35,222 nucleotides of DNA from positions 1 to 35,222 of IMG/VR virus record IMGVR_UViG_3300047312_000123, one strand, 5' to 3'. Each line of letters starts with the position of its first letter. Position 1 is the stretch's first letter. Below are positions 21,630 through 31,477 of the stretch, one piece after another. The position numbers and the translations under genes are program-made. The DNA is from a virus. The notes beneath the pieces were generated by a model. It saw only the letters and a program-made list of their open reading frames with translations. It was not told where the DNA came from and did not search any database.

Positions 21630-23926
21630 ATGAGCCCGAGCTCCTTGACGCTTGTCGCCACCTGGACGTTTGACACCACGACCCTGCCTTCCACTTCGAA
21701 CTGCCACGACTCATATTTACTCCTGGAATAAATTCGCAACAGTTCACCAGAATATCGTAGCTCTCTAGTCTGATAGAGCTGGTCATCAGCATAGACACGT
21801 AAAATACCATACTGCTGTGGACCTAGCACTGGCTGCGGATCATCCGTATCTCGATCAACTTGCGCCGGCGTCGTGCCCGGCACCGTGAACCACAGCTTCA
21901 TAGCCGCGAAGTTCTTACGCGACAGCTGCTGGTAGATTTTAGACCGCCATTTGTATGGCACAATCACCGGATTGGCGTCGGTGAAGTCGTAATAGTAAAT
22001 CGATCCATTTTGAACCAACATCGCAATGCCGGTCCACGGATCAAGCTGTATGTTGTCGATGTCGAAATCATTCGGGCTGGATAGTTGCCCAAACCCCAGC
22101 CTGTGGCCACCTGGCTGTGGCCAGACTGTGAAGCTGGTCTGGTCCTGCGGCGACAGTTCGACCGTGAACCCCTGCCGGATGATGTTAGGACTGTCTTGGA
22201 TAGAGCCGAAGGCAAAATAACTCGTCGCGTGTTTGATTGCCCGCACGTGTTTCTGCGGTGTCAACGCCTGCCATCGCTCGCGCGTGATCCAGCCCTCGGT
22301 GACGTTGGAACCGGCACCTGACTGGCTGATCTGGATAAGACCATTCTGCGAGACGTATAAAACAGTAGTGTCCGTGCTGATTATGCTCCCTCTGTGCAGA
22401 CACGGTTCCGGCAGGTTGATCTTGGTGAGCGCCATGGCGGACGGGTTCACGCCGCTGGCCACGTAGGGCGAACCTTGCGTGCATATGACGATGGATTGCC
22501 CGCACACGCCAATACCGACGATCGGAAACTCGGTCGTGAGCACGTAGCCAGACGGCCAAGCATGCGGCCGATAGGCTTCCGAGAACCACAGCTCGTTCGA
22601 CCGCCAGCCCACCGCGATCCCGTTGGGGAACGATACGATGCCCTGCATGTCCGTCGGCGGACCGAACCAGTAATACGACAGCAGCTGACTGTTCAACGCC
22701 ACGACATCGTCGCCGATCGTGTCGACATAGACCGCCTGCGTGACCGGGATTTCGGCTACGAAGAAATACGTCCCCTGTCCGGATTGATTGGTAATGGACC
22801 GGTAGATGCGCGTGGTCTTGATGTTGCGATCCGGCGGCCACACAGTCCCGCTACCGTCAGTGCCGCCGCCCATGTTGTTGAGCGTCGGCATGAACAATTC
22901 GATCCGCCAGGTTCCGTTCGACCAACCGTTGACCACCGTCGGCAAGGACGGTGGACCCTCCTCGCCGTACTCCGTCACCCATGTGTAGACGTAGGCCCGT
23001 GCCACGAACACCGAAGCACCGAACAAATCAGCCCACACCTGGAACGTCGCTGTAGTAGCCACGCTAGGGATATTGAGAAAATCCGGAGCGCCGTTGCTGA
23101 ACACAGCAGTGTATGCCGCACCACTGTTGGTGTTATCGGCAGTCAACAAGTAGTACGGAGCGTCGGTCTGGATACCGACCCAATATGTGAGATTGGCAAC
23201 AACGGATACGCTGTTGGAGAATGAGCCAACCTGTGTTCCACCTGACAAATTCGCAATCGTGTCGTTGCCGACACCTAGAAGCTGATACGGCTTGCCGTTG
23301 AGATCGTCATATACGACAGCCCGAAACATTAGCTGGTTGCCGCTTCCATCCGGGATCAACGCAAAACTGACGTCGTTTATGAGCATGGTGCCGCCAGGGA
23401 CGATCGGCACCAGCACGATCTCGTTGCCGGGGATGTAAGTCTGCGCTCCGCCGGTGGGCCCGATGTTCTGGAAGCCCAGCTGGGACGTATCGCCGCCGCC
23501 TGTGATGGTCACACCCGGAGCGCAGCCCGACGCCGGCACGCCCAGCATCCACCAGGATTGGTCTTGCATGATCCGGTCGTAAGTATTGTACCTCGGCACG
23601 TCCGACGGAGATGCTGCGTAGTACCTTTGAAAACTGTCATCAACAACCGGCGTGCGAATGACATTCGTATCGGGATCCGGGAATTCGAGCCACTTGGAGT
23701 CGCTGGCCGTGATCAATGTGTCGTTGGTGCGCCTATCTGGAATTCTATATACATACTTTGCTGCAGTATTATTTAGTTGGCGTAGCAGCTTGGGCTGCCG
23801 CCAGCCGATGAGTGCGCCGCTGAACAGGTAGCAATTAAGAGAGTAGTCCGACTGACCATCCGGAAGTAATCTTGAATCCCACGAGGGAAGCATCCCGCCA
23901 AAACGGTCTAGTTTTATCGCTGTCAT
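21626..23926 (-). CDS. Large tail/structural protein (766 aa)
   Basis: Start chosen at ATG 23926 (TTGAGGCACATC before it). The N-terminus MTAIKLDRFGGMLPSWDSRL, then LLPDGQSDYSLNCYLFSGAL, matches a family of large proteins in short-tailed phages with a G-G-x-x-P-x-x-D-x-R-L-L-P-x-x-x-A start. The body is beta-rich with Asn/Tyr/Gly loops and an Asp/Ser-rich mid-region. The C-terminus (EGRVVVSNVQVATSVKELG) resembles the end of such proteins. It could be a tail-tube (nozzle) or beta-propeller protein like T7 gp12; that parallel is based on size and position only. Confidence 0.65.
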   Translation of the reverse strand: MTAIKLDRFGGMLPSWDSRLLPDGQSDYSLNCYLFSGALIGWRQPKLLRQLNNTAAKYVYRIPDRRTNDTLITASDSKWLEFPDPDTNVIRTPVVDDSFQRYYAASPSDVPRYNTYDRIMQDQSWWMLGVPASGCAPGVTITGGGDTSQLGFQNIGPTGGAQTYIPGNEIVLVPIVPGGTMLINDVSFALIPDGSGNQLMFRAVVYDDLNGKPYQLLGVGNDTIANLSGGTQVGSFSNSVSVVANLTYWVGIQTDAPYYLLTADNTNSGAAYTAVFSNGAPDFLNIPSVATTATFQVWADLFGASVFVARAYVYTWVTEYGEEGPPSLPTVVNGWSNGTWRIELFMPTLNNMGGGTDGSGTVWPPDRNIKTTRIYRSITNQSGQGTYFFVAEIPVTQAVYVDTIGDDVVALNSQLLSYYWFGPPTDMQGIVSFPNGIAVGWRSNELWFSEAYRPHAWPSGYVLTTEFPIVGIGVCGQSIVICTQGSPYVASGVNPSAMALTKINLPEPCLHRGSIISTDTTVLYVSQNGLIQISQSGAGSNVTEGWITRERWQALTPQKHVRAIKHATSYFAFGSIQDSPNIIRQGFTVELSPQDQTSFTVWPQPGGHRLGFGQLSSPNDFDIDNIQLDPWTGIAMLVQNGSIYYYDFTDANPVIVPYKWRSKIYQQLSRKNFAAMKLWFTVPGTTPAQVDRDTDDPQPVLGPQQYGILRVYADDQLYQTRELRYSGELLRIYSRSKYESWQFEVEGRVVVSNVQVATSVKELGLI

Positions 23927-24356
23927 GATGTGCCTCAAGATATTCTATCAGTTGCTGCAACCGCTCGACACTGTCTTTGACATGACCCAAAGCTAAATTG
24001 CAGCCGTTACAAACAATCTCGCGCACCTTCTTTGTGCCGTGACAGTGATCAAGACTCCATTGTCCGTTCTTCCGCCCCGGATTAGTGCTCCCACATGCCG
24101 CGCACTTCATCCCTTGAGCGGCCCACATAGCTTCGTACTGTTCAGGTGTAAGACCATAGTGGCGCTTAAGATCGTGCTTCTTCATAGAAGCAAGCCATTT
24201 CTCCCGGTTTTCTTTCCGCCAACGAATCCCTTGAGCACGATTCTTAACCTTCCCTTTTTCAGACTGGTTGTATTTGCGGACGGATGCTTTGCGTTTTTCC
24301 GTCCGCGCATACTCACGTTGATACGTGCGCTTTCTTTCGGGATCGCTATAAGTCAT
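23835..24356 (-). CDS. Endonuclease VII/HNH-type homing endonuclease
   Basis: Encodes 173 residues. An N-terminal basic helical region (ERKRTYQREYARTEKRKAS) precedes the endonuclease VII zinc/HNH core: C85-x2-C88 (CAACG), SLDHCHGTKKVREIVC with D103-H104-C105-H106, and C116-x2-C119-N120. Such proteins cut DNA and often spread as free-standing homing genes between phages. The ATG overlaps the previous stop (ATGA), while its last 92 bases overlap the start of the large tail gene. The Shine-Dalgarno and ATG of that gene thus lie inside this one. The insert is visibly lower in GC than its flanks, consistent with recent arrival. Confidence 0.85.
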   Translation of the reverse strand: MTYSDPERKRTYQREYARTEKRKASVRKYNQSEKGKVKNRAQGIRWRKENREKWLASMKKHDLKRHYGLTPEQYEAMWAAQGMKCAACGSTNPGRKNGQWSLDHCHGTKKVREIVCNGCNLALGHVKDSVERLQQLIEYLEAHHDSDKTRPFWRDASLVGFKITSGWSVGLLS

Positions 24357-24853
24357 TTCGGCTTGCCGAATGTTGCGCCACTGGCCGGAAACACCTCCTG
24401 TTGCGTCGGGTTTGGGTGATAGACTGGCGTCATGGTTCCTTCCCTGGCCGCCTCATCCGCCTTGATCTTCCGCTGGACTTCGCGGTTGCGCTCGATTTCC
24501 GCCTCGGCCTTTGCCACCATGGCTCGCCCCATCGCGACCTCGGCCTCGTATTCCGCCTGCTGCCGCGGCGTGCGATGCGGCACCGGGGCGATCTCGACCG
24601 GCTTCTCCTCGCGCATTTGCCGGATACGCTCGAGCAACTGATCGCGCGTTGCAGGCTCGAGGTTCACGTTCGAGCTCGCCTGCTTGAGATCGTCCTCCTC
24701 GATCCGGCGAGCCTCGGCATCCTGCGAGGCGCGATGGGCCGTTTGCCTTGCTTCGGCTTCGGCGCGCTCGAGCGCGATGCGCGCGGATTCGTCGCGAATT
24801 TTGGCGACCCGTTCTTCCGCCTTGATGATCGAGTCGGTTTTTTGCTGAGCCAT
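24353..24853 (-). CDS. Coiled-coil protein, 166 aa
   Basis: Nearly all charged and Ala-rich helix (KAEERVAKIRDESARIALER, AEAEARQTAHRASQDAEARR, EAEVAMGRAMVAKAEAEIER), so probably an elongated coiled coil. The C-terminal end (PVYHPNPTQQEVFPASGATF) is a short disordered tail. Placed between fibre-like genes and the tail protein, it may be a linker or chaperone; no family recognised. Confidence 0.55.
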   Translation of the reverse strand: MAQQKTDSIIKAEERVAKIRDESARIALERAEAEARQTAHRASQDAEARRIEEDDLKQASSNVNLEPATRDQLLERIRQMREEKPVEIAPVPHRTPRQQAEYEAEVAMGRAMVAKAEAEIERNREVQRKIKADEAAREGTMTPVYHPNPTQQEVFPASGATFGKPK

Positions 24854-24854
24854 C

Positions 24855-25061
24855 TTATGCAGCTCCGGTAGCTAGCGCAGCGCAAACCCCGCCAGCCGCA
24901 CGTTGATCGAGTGTCGGAGAGCCACAGACGACGCGCAGCTGCTCCCACGCACCGCCATTGGCATACTGATTGTACGTAGTGCCGGGGCCCTGCGCATCAG
25001 CATCCGATATTTGCTTGAAAACGCCACCTGCATTGTACTGGTTGAACACGATACTAGCCAT
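24855..25061 (-). CDS. Small hypothetical protein, 68 aa
   Basis: Contains an internal similarity, FNQYNAGGVFKQISDAD and YNQYANGGAWEQLRVV, i.e. two copies of an N-Q-Y-x(1-2)-G-G-x-x-x-Q unit. Good RBS (GGAGGACAACATG). Possibly a small fibre or decoration protein; function unknown. Confidence 0.55.
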   Translation of the reverse strand: MASIVFNQYNAGGVFKQISDADAQGPGTTYNQYANGGAWEQLRVVCGSPTLDQRAAGGVCAALATGAA

Positions 25062-25070
25062 GTTGTCCTC

Positions 25071-25349
25071 CTATGGTGCCACCACAACGAAAGAAACCGT
25101 ATCATTTTTGACGTTCTCGAGACTGTCAGTCATCGTCAGCGACAACGTTACCTGCTCATTGACGACGCCGCCGGACAAGAAAAACACGATCTCGCGCCCC
25201 AAGATAGAAATATTGCCGACAGTGCAAGTCGCGGAATTGGACTCGACATCGATCTGTTCAATCGTAGCGGCGTTGTCCAGCCAGTCGTCGTAATCCACAC
25301 GCCATCGTATGACATCCCCTGCTGTATGTGTCCTACTGTCCAAAATCAT
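25071..25349 (-). CDS. Small Ig-like/fibre-associated protein, 92 aa
   Basis: Strand-rich composition (GDVIRWRVDYDDWLDNAATI, VESNSATCTVGNISILGREI, NEQVTLSLTMTDSLENVKND) in the style of short beta-sandwich domains found near phage fibres. Its start overlaps the end of the tiny upstream gene by 17 bases. Confidence 0.6.
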   Translation of the reverse strand: MILDSRTHTAGDVIRWRVDYDDWLDNAATIEQIDVESNSATCTVGNISILGREIVFFLSGGVVNEQVTLSLTMTDSLENVKNDTVSFVVVAP

Positions 25350-25461
25350 CGCCGTATGCCTCTATGACCCTATGCTCTCCCGGCACCACGATCACACGTT
25401 CTTCCGCAGGAACAACGCTGATCCTGATCTGCTCCGGCACGATGATCGTATCCTCGCTCAT
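25333..25461 (-). CDS. Tiny protein, 42 aa
   Basis: ATG 25461 overlaps the stop of the collagen-like gene (ATGA-type, TATGAGCG), and its end overlaps the next gene. Sequence is beta-strand like with repeats of valine-rich pairs ([33 protein letters not shown]); three V-P-x-E units suggest a small repeat. Its position between coupled genes supports it being real, though function is unknown. Confidence 0.55.
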   Translation of the reverse strand: MSEDTIIVPEQIRISVVPAEERVIVVPGEHRVIEAYGDDFGQ

Positions 25462-26759
25462 AGCAACGCCCCATAGAACGTCGTGACGAAATTGACCGCA
25501 GCCACCGTCGTCGTGGTGGCGGAAGGTGAGAAGCAATAGCACTCGTAGTAGTCGGTACCGTTGGCCTGGTCGACGGTATCCACCTGAGTATACGCCGAAT
25601 TCGACGTAGACTGCGCGCCATTTTGCACGATGCAGGCGCCGTTCTTGAATATCATGACCTGCGGAAACACGTTGTTGCGGACGCCTGCCGAAAAAAACAG
25701 CCCGGCCCCGAGATGCACGATCCCGGCCGACGGCGTCCAACGAAAATTGGTGGCGTCGTACTTGTTATTGACGTCGAATACCTTGGTGGCGAACTTGAGT
25801 TTGGTGTTCGTGCTGTCGACAATGCCGGTCTGGTTGGTTGCCAGCTTGGCCCGGAATGCATCCTTGATGCCGGGTGGCGATCCCGTGGGGCCTGTCGTAC
25901 CGGTCGAGCCGGTCAAGCCGAGTGGCCCGGTCAATCCGGTGGGTCCCGTAGGGCCGATCGCGCCCGCAGGACCCGTGTTGCCGGCTGGGCCCGTAACGCC
26001 GATGCCCGTGGGGCCGACACCAAACGGACCCGTATTGCCGGTTGGCCCGGTCAAGCCTAGAGGGCCAGTCGGACCCGTCAACCCGCGCGGGCCGGTATAT
26101 CCGGTCGGCCCGTCGACGCCGTTGTAGCCGTCGACACCGCGAGGGCCGGTGGCGCCGACGCCAGGACCTGTGGGCCCCGTGGCGCCTGTAGTCGAAGCAA
26201 ACCCCGCCGGACCTGTTGCGCCAAGTCCCGTCGGCCCGGTGGCCCCTGTCGATCCCAACGCACCCGTTAGTCCAGTCGGTCCTGTAAAACCCGCGACACC
26301 CTGTGGTCCCGCAAATCCTATGACGCCCTGCGGCCCCTGCGGGCCCACCACGCCCTGCACCCCGGCCACCCCCGACGAGCCAGTTGGTCCCGTAAAACTC
26401 GACCCGGTAGCCCCAGGGGGACCGTTGGCGCCCACGAACCCCACCGGACCCTGCGGTCCCGTCGATCCGGTGGCACCCTGAAGAGCCGCCTGACCAGGCG
26501 CGCCCGTCGGCCCGGTCTGTCCGATACCAGCCGGGCCCGTAGCCCCGGTCGACGATGCTGCACCAGGAGAACCGGTCGGCCCGATTGGCCCAACATTACC
26601 CAAGGCGCCGGGTGCCCCAGTAGCGCCAGGCGCACCCGTCGGACCGCCAGCAGGACCGGTCGGGCCAGGACCACCCGCAGGACCGGACGGGCCCGCAGGC
26701 CCCGACACCACCACAACCGGGCGGGTCGCGATCGGTGCTGCGGGCGCCGGGTTGGCCAT
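25458..26759 (-). CDS. Collagen-like fibre protein with C-terminal head (433 aa)
   Basis: N-terminus [20 protein letters not shown], then about 270 residues of Gly-X-Y triplets rich in GPTG, GATG and GPQG (about 18-300). A globular C-terminal head follows (about 305-433: [49 protein letters not shown]...), resembling C1q/TNF-like heads of bacterial collagen fibres, which trimerise the triple helix. Likely a phage tail fibre or decoration fibre. The repeats are Thr- and Pro-rich, with no long interruption. Confidence 0.85.
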   Translation of the reverse strand: MANPAPAAPIATRPVVVVSGPAGPSGPAGGPGPTGPAGGPTGAPGATGAPGALGNVGPIGPTGSPGAASSTGATGPAGIGQTGPTGAPGQAALQGATGSTGPQGPVGFVGANGPPGATGSSFTGPTGSSGVAGVQGVVGPQGPQGVIGFAGPQGVAGFTGPTGLTGALGSTGATGPTGLGATGPAGFASTTGATGPTGPGVGATGPRGVDGYNGVDGPTGYTGPRGLTGPTGPLGLTGPTGNTGPFGVGPTGIGVTGPAGNTGPAGAIGPTGPTGLTGPLGLTGSTGTTGPTGSPPGIKDAFRAKLATNQTGIVDSTNTKLKFATKVFDVNNKYDATNFRWTPSAGIVHLGAGLFFSAGVRNNVFPQVMIFKNGACIVQNGAQSTSNSAYTQVDTVDQANGTDYYECYCFSPSATTTTVAAVNFVTTFYGALL

Positions 26760-26760
26760 A

Positions 26761-27228
26761 TCAGCCTATTCTCCAAGCCGTTCCATCGGCAAACACCGGC
26801 ACCTTGTTGCTGCCACCTCCAGCTACGACACTGTTGAACGTCGCAACAGTCGCATCCGTGACGAAATTGCGGCCACCCACCGTACTCGCTGCTGGCAAAC
26901 TAGACACCGTATTAGGTCCACCTATCGTTCCGGTCGGACCAGTCGCTCCGATGGCTCCAGTCGGCCCAGCGACAACCGACGGCGAGCCGATCCCCGGCGG
27001 CCCCGTGTTTCCCGTCGGTCCCGTGAACGCGCCGGCACCGGGCGAGCCTGTCGGACCCGTGTAGCCGACAACGCCGGTAGCGCCCTGCGGACCAGTGGCG
27101 CCGGTGACGGAAGCAGACCCCTGCGCGCCCGTCGGGCCAGTCGGGCCGCCGCTTGGACCCGTTGGACCACCAACAACCGCGACTGGGCGCGCCATGATGG
27201 GAGCAGGAACGGAAGGTTGCGTTGCCAT
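26761..27228 (-). CDS. Collagen-like protein, 155 aa
   Basis: N-terminus ends in [20 protein letters not shown], paralogous to the other collagen-like proteins. About 70 residues of Gly-X-Y follow, then a short non-collagen end ([33 protein letters not shown]) that looks like a fibre tip. It starts immediately downstream of the spike gene. Confidence 0.8.
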   Translation of the reverse strand: MATQPSVPAPIMARPVAVVGGPTGPSGGPTGPTGAQGSASVTGATGPQGATGVVGYTGPTGSPGAGAFTGPTGNTGPPGIGSPSVVAGPTGAIGATGPTGTIGGPNTVSSLPAASTVGGRNFVTDATVATFNSVVAGGGSNKVPVFADGTAWRIG

Positions 27229-27232
27229 GGAG

Positions 27233-29041
27233 CTAACTCAGTGTGATTTGAGGATCGATGTAGTACGTGACGCTCGGCTTGGCGGCGCGGACACGGGCGT
27301 GCAGGTAGCCGACCATACCGGGCTGCGGCGAGGACAGCGTGGCGGTCAGCTTGAAGGGCGACCAACCCGCTCCTGATCCACCGCCGTTCCACGTCGAACC
27401 GTCCGACGCCACCGCAGCATTGGCCGCCAGCACATTGGCCTTGGTCGTGGTGACGATGGTGCCTTGGGGGGTTAAGGCGGAGCCGAGATACTCGACCTCC
27501 AGCCAGATGTCGTCGTTATTCGGCAGGGACGCAGAGTTGATCGTGCCGCACACCGTCACCGTGACGTTAGCGCCAGTCGTTGGGTTCCATTGTGCATAGG
27601 GCTCGGCCTTGAACGGCCGCAGCCATTGCGAGTTCGCGGTGGTGACTATCTTGCGGGACTGCGCTTGCCCGGTCGGGTCGGCTGCGCCGCCGACGCGCGT
27701 GACCGAGGTCTCGGTCGTCTCGGTACCTTCGTACTGATAACGCGCAGACTTGTAAGAGGTAGCGCCACTATCGGAACGCACCGCCTGAACCACCGAAGCC
27801 GTTGTCAACGGTGTGCCAAATGTTGCCGCTGCATTCAACTTGCAGTCCTTGAACGTGAACGCGCCTGCCATCGCCTGAGAATAACTGATCAGAGTCCCCG
27901 CAATCGCGCTTAGATCGACCGCCTCGACCACAAGTTGCGGAGAGGCAGCAGCCGTATTCAAAGCGAAAAGAGTACTGGGGATAGATGAACCCGATGCCAG
28001 CGCAGACGCAGTATTTTGCCAGACAAACACACCAAAAAAGAGATTGATGGTTTGTCCAGTAGCCGAGAATTTGAGCGTAGTATTGTTGAGAATTATGGAA
28101 GTGTAAGCACCTGCAGCCCCCCATTGTATGGTAGAAGCCGCACCTGTACTCAATAATTGCAAGGAGCAATTATCTAAATTAATTCCGCCGACACCGGTAC
28201 CGACAACGACATTAACCGTAGCGCTGCTCCCGCTCCCAGACTGAAACGTCACGCCATAAAAATACAGAGTTGAAGTGCTGCCAGAGAGCACCAAACCTGA
28301 CGTACCGGTGGCCGCAACCGTCGCACCTGTCGTCAGATTGCCAGATGTCGGTGGATAACTGCCTGAATGATTATGACACAATATTTTGTTAAGCAACCCA
28401 GCGGAAGCTGGCGGAGAAATAGTAATCGCCGTCGCCTGCGACTCGGCGTGGTTGTCGCCGACATAGATCGTATTACCGGCAGCGAACCAGTTTAAGGTGG
28501 CGGCGTTGGGGATGCGCGCGTGCGGCGCTTGACCACCAGTGAAGTTACCAACCACACCCAGGCAGGTCCATGTGACCGTGCTGTCCACCTGTGTTGTGCC
28601 AGCGGTGTTGTTGGCCCATGCCGGCTCGGATGCACCTGTGCTCCCGGCCGTCGAGCATATCCAGTAGCTCGCGCCGTTGTTGCGCTGAATAATCGCACCG
28701 AGCGTGACGGCCGACGAAATCGCCTTTGCGGCTGCCCAGGTCGGCGTATTGGTCAGGTCGCCGTTGACAGCAGACGCGCCGGTGCATTCCTGCCACGTCG
28801 CGGTGCCGTCCGTCGTTCGCGCGCCTCTGGTGGTGACCCACGTCGCGTCGGTTACGTTCGCGGTCGTACCTGCAATGATGCAGACAAACACCCGCTCGCT
28901 ACCGACCGCAGGAGCAGTAAATTGCCGAACCAATTGCCCAGCCGTGACCGCCGTGTTCTGGGGCCTTTTAGCAACTGCATAGTGACCGGTGGTGCTTTGA
29001 TCCCCCGCGTTGCAGTACCAGGTCGTATCAAATAGAGCCAT
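27233..29041 (-). CDS. Tail spike/fibre-like protein (602 aa)
   Basis: Beta-rich, Thr/Ser/Ala/Gly-rich sequence with the look of a parallel beta-helix spike. The N-terminal part (about 1-200) has repeated short W-containing units ([31 protein letters not shown]). The central part is ordinary beta-helix-like repeats ([40 protein letters not shown]). The C-terminal region (about 470-602) includes [20 protein letters not shown] and a final folded domain (LKLTATL-like strands, [18 protein letters not shown]). Likely contacts the host surface; no lyase motif identified. Confidence 0.65.
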   Translation of the reverse strand: MALFDTTWYCNAGDQSTTGHYAVAKRPQNTAVTAGQLVRQFTAPAVGSERVFVCIIAGTTANVTDATWVTTRGARTTDGTATWQECTGASAVNGDLTNTPTWAAAKAISSAVTLGAIIQRNNGASYWICSTAGSTGASEPAWANNTAGTTQVDSTVTWTCLGVVGNFTGGQAPHARIPNAATLNWFAAGNTIYVGDNHAESQATAITISPPASAGLLNKILCHNHSGSYPPTSGNLTTGATVAATGTSGLVLSGSTSTLYFYGVTFQSGSGSSATVNVVVGTGVGGINLDNCSLQLLSTGAASTIQWGAAGAYTSIILNNTTLKFSATGQTINLFFGVFVWQNTASALASGSSIPSTLFALNTAAASPQLVVEAVDLSAIAGTLISYSQAMAGAFTFKDCKLNAAATFGTPLTTASVVQAVRSDSGATSYKSARYQYEGTETTETSVTRVGGAADPTGQAQSRKIVTTANSQWLRPFKAEPYAQWNPTTGANVTVTVCGTINSASLPNNDDIWLEVEYLGSALTPQGTIVTTTKANVLAANAAVASDGSTWNGGGSGAGWSPFKLTATLSSPQPGMVGYLHARVRAAKPSVTYYIDPQITLS

Positions 29042-29623
29042 CTAGAACAGCCCTCCCGCAATCAACATCGTCGAGTAAGGGCCGGTCATGCCGGTTGAAC
29101 CGGTAGGGCCGGTCGCTCCGGCCGTGCCTGCGCCACCAGCAGCACCTGTCATGCCGGTTGGCCCCGTCGTTCCAGGCGCTCCAGCACCGCCAGCCGAACC
29201 AGCTTGACCTGTAGCACCAGTCGGCCCGGTCGCCCCCGCCGATCCGACGCCGCCGCCTGCACCTACAGCACCTGTCGAACCCGATGGGCCGGTCGCTCCC
29301 GTCGATCCAACACCAGTCGGACCCGTCGGTCCCGAACCACCGCCACCCGCGCCTGTTCCAGTTGGCCCAATGGCTCCCGTCGGACCCGTCGCACCAAGTC
29401 CGGTCGGCCCGGTTGATCCTGTATTGCCAACCGGGCCCAATCCGCTCGGCCCGGTCGGTCCGATCGATCCCGTGAGCCCGGTTGCTCCTGTCGGTCCAGA
29501 CGGTCCTGCCGGTCCTGTCGTAACTCCAACAACCCACACACCCCGCGACGTGTAGGTGTAGGTCACGCCGCCATACGTGTAAGTCTGTCCTACCGACGGA
29601 GAACTGGGGAAATCGATCGGCAT
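29042..29623 (-). CDS. Collagen-like protein, 193 aa
   Basis: Start taken at ATG 29623 ([20 protein letters not shown]), overlapping the stop of the upstream collagen gene. The head (about 1-35, [13 protein letters not shown]) is a short module seen in phage tail-fibre proteins that expect a substrate or partner through Y-x-Y-x-x-x-G-x-W. The rest is Gly-X-Y repeats ([15 protein letters not shown]) and a short hydrophobic end. Confidence 0.8.
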   Translation of the reverse strand: MPIDFPSSPSVGQTYTYGGVTYTYTSRGVWVVGVTTGPAGPSGPTGATGLTGSIGPTGPSGLGPVGNTGSTGPTGLGATGPTGAIGPTGTGAGGGGSGPTGPTGVGSTGATGPSGSTGAVGAGGGVGSAGATGPTGATGQAGSAGGAGAPGTTGPTGMTGAAGGAGTAGATGPTGSTGMTGPYSTMLIAGGLF

Positions 29624-30432
29624 CAGACCACCCACCCCGGAAGCAGCAGCGTCACCGCTCCACCACTACCACCTCCGCCAGGCCCGGTCGGTCCCGCCAG
29701 CGGCGGTGCCACCTGCACCCACTGCGTGGAATTGCCGTCGTCGATCCAGATCGACAGGATGCCGGTCGTCAGATCGTACCAGAGATATCCCGGTGTCGGA
29801 GAAGCCGGCGGCGTGCTCGAGCCCGTGTAACCACCGCCACCGCTCCCACCCCCGCTTCCCGCGGCTCCCGTCGGCCCGGTCGCACCCGTATTGGCAGCCG
29901 ACCCGCCAGGGCCTGCAGGACCCACCACCCCCTGTGGACCAGGCGCTCCAGTAGGCCCAGCGGCTCCAGCTGCACCGGCACCCCCGGCTGTACCCGACGG
30001 ACCGGTGGCGCCCGTGTTGACTGCGGTGCCCGGTGTTCCAGTCGGTCCGGTCTGCCCGACGCGCCCGGTCGGACCCGTGGCACCAGTCGCACCAGTCGCG
30101 GACGCCACGCCAGGGATGCCCGTAGGACCCGTAGAGCCCGTCGGCCCGAGCCCGCTGGCTCCCGTCGCGCCCGTTGGTCCAAGCGTCCCGACACCCACCG
30201 GGCCAGTCTGCCCGATCGATCCCGTCGGACCCGTGATTGCCAGGCCGGTTGGCCCGATTGATCCCGTCGGTCCAGTGAACGCGCCAAGTCCGGTTGGACC
30301 GGTAGCCGCCGCTCCGGTAGGACCCGTAGGACCGGTGCCACCCGTCGGACCGCCAGCCGGACCCGTATGCCCGCCGACAACCACGACCGGTCGCGTCGAC
30401 ACGATGGCAGGTTCGTTCTTTATGACCGCCAC
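29623..30432 (-). CDS. Collagen-like protein, 269 aa
   Basis: N-terminus [20 protein letters not shown], paralogous to the genes at 25458 and 26761. About 170 residues of Gly-X-Y follow, then [20 protein letters not shown] (about 216-235) and [11 protein letters not shown], a P-x-x-x-L-W-Y-D...L-x-I-W-x-D module common at phage fibre ends. Ends in a hydrophobic tail ([11 protein letters not shown]). Confidence 0.8.
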   Translation of the reverse strand: MAVIKNEPAIVSTRPVVVVGGHTGPAGGPTGGTGPTGPTGAAATGPTGLGAFTGPTGSIGPTGLAITGPTGSIGQTGPVGVGTLGPTGATGASGLGPTGSTGPTGIPGVASATGATGATGPTGRVGQTGPTGTPGTAVNTGATGPSGTAGGAGAAGAAGPTGAPGPQGVVGPAGPGGSAANTGATGPTGAAGSGGGSGGGGYTGSSTPPASPTPGYLWYDLTTGILSIWIDDGNSTQWVQVAPPLAGPTGPGGGGSGGAVTLLLPGWVV

Positions 30433-30444
30433 CGTGTCACCTCG

Positions 30445-30819
30445 TCAGGGGTAAGTTATTCCTTGTACGATTTTTACGGTTCCGTGCATGAACGGCCAAC
30501 GGACCCCATAAGAATCAATCATCACGAGATCGTAGACGTACGTACCAGGATCGAGACTAGCCTGGATGTCGGCAGCGGTTACGTTGAAGTGAATGACCCG
30601 CTGCACGACGTCATCGGTGATTATGCGCCCGTTGGCGGTCGTGAGCGACAACAACGGTGTCTTGTCGTAGGCATTGAGCTGCACGTCCATCTCAAATGTG
30701 CAGCCAGTAAGTGTCCATGTCAGATCGGTGGGATCGTCGAACTGGTAGGCGTCGCTCCAGCTGCCGTTGTTGTCGACGACCATGGGCTCATATGCCGAAG
30801 TAACGCTATGCTTGTTCAT
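30445..30819 (-). CDS. Small virion protein, 124 aa
   Basis: Beta-sandwich-like (GSWSDAYQFDDPTDLTWTLT, GCTFEMDVQLNAYDKTPLLS, DPGTYVYDLVMIDSYGVRW). The pattern W-x-D...T-G-x-x-x-x-M...G-x-Y-x-Y-D-L resembles short phage structural proteins placed between connector and fibre genes. Function unknown. Confidence 0.65.
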   Translation of the reverse strand: MNKHSVTSAYEPMVVDNNGSWSDAYQFDDPTDLTWTLTGCTFEMDVQLNAYDKTPLLSLTTANGRIITDDVVQRVIHFNVTAADIQASLDPGTYVYDLVMIDSYGVRWPFMHGTVKIVQGITYP

Positions 30820-30823
30820 GGCG

Positions 30824-31477
30824 CTATCTCAACGGCGTTGGTGTCGGATTGACGTTGTACGTGCTCATGCCGCGCTTTTGGCCCGTCACCCGGAACTGCT
30901 GCGGATAAGCCCACGCCTGCGAGCCGACGGTATTCGCCCGCATCATCGCCACCCGAGCACGCGCGATCTTATCGCGGAACCTGGTCAGATGGAATTGCGC
31001 CAACGTAGGGTTGGAATAGCTCTGCCCCGGCTGCAGCATCATGTTGCCGAGAATGCCGCTGAGAATCGCCTGGCCGTGCGCCGGCAGCACCCAATCCGGA
31101 ATATGCGGCGGCACGCATTCCAGCGGATCGGTCACGTTCTTAACGACGATGGCCGTCATCGGCTGCGTGTTCGTATAGGGATAGAGAAAATGCACCGTCC
31201 CGATCACCGGCATGACCGCCGCCTGCGGCACGTTGTTCTGATCCAGTACACCGTACAGCCGCAATATCCGGCCAGTCGACGGATGCAGCGGATAGTCCAG
31301 CAACTCCGGTATCACCGTTATGCCGATGCTCTCCTGCCAGCAATTCGAGTCATTGAAAAATTCATCCAGCACATCAAACAGCTGTGCCTGCATGGCGGCC
31401 TGCGAGGCCCCCATCAACGCAGTGTCCGCCTGTCCGAGAATTTTAACCCAGTAGCCCGCAAGGTTGGATTTGCTCAT
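30824..31477 (-). CDS. Connector/tail adaptor-like protein, 217 aa
   Basis: Start at ATG 31477 (MSKSNLAGYWVKILGQADTA), overlapping the previous stop by 4 bases; longer readings lie inside that gene. A helical N-terminal half (QADTALMGASQAAMQAQLFD, FFNDSNCWQESIGITVIP) and a mixed C-terminal part (GQAILSGILGNMMLQPGQSY) ending in a flexible tail. Position two genes after the capsid fits a head-to-tail adaptor. No firm family match. Confidence 0.6.
   Translation of the reverse strand: MSKSNLAGYWVKILGQADTALMGASQAAMQAQLFDVLDEFFNDSNCWQESIGITVIPELLDYPLHPSTGRILRLYGVLDQNNVPQAAVMPVIGTVHFLYPYTNTQPMTAIVVKNVTDPLECVPPHIPDWVLPAHGQAILSGILGNMMLQPGQSYSNPTLAQFHLTRFRDKIARARVAMMRANTVGSQAWAYPQQFRVTGQKRGMSTYNVNPTPTPLR

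Noticed and set aside
25630-26127. Pro-rich plus-strand open frames, also at 26149-26481, 29891-30454 and similar places
   Set aside because: They are the antisense of Gly-X-Y repeats: GGN codons on the minus strand read as NCC (e.g. proline) on the plus strand. They mirror the collagen genes and are not separate proteins.
26000-30400. CRISPR-like periodic repeats
   Set aside because: The repeats are codon-phased Gly-X-Y triplets with no constant repeat-spacer length; they encode collagen-like proteins.
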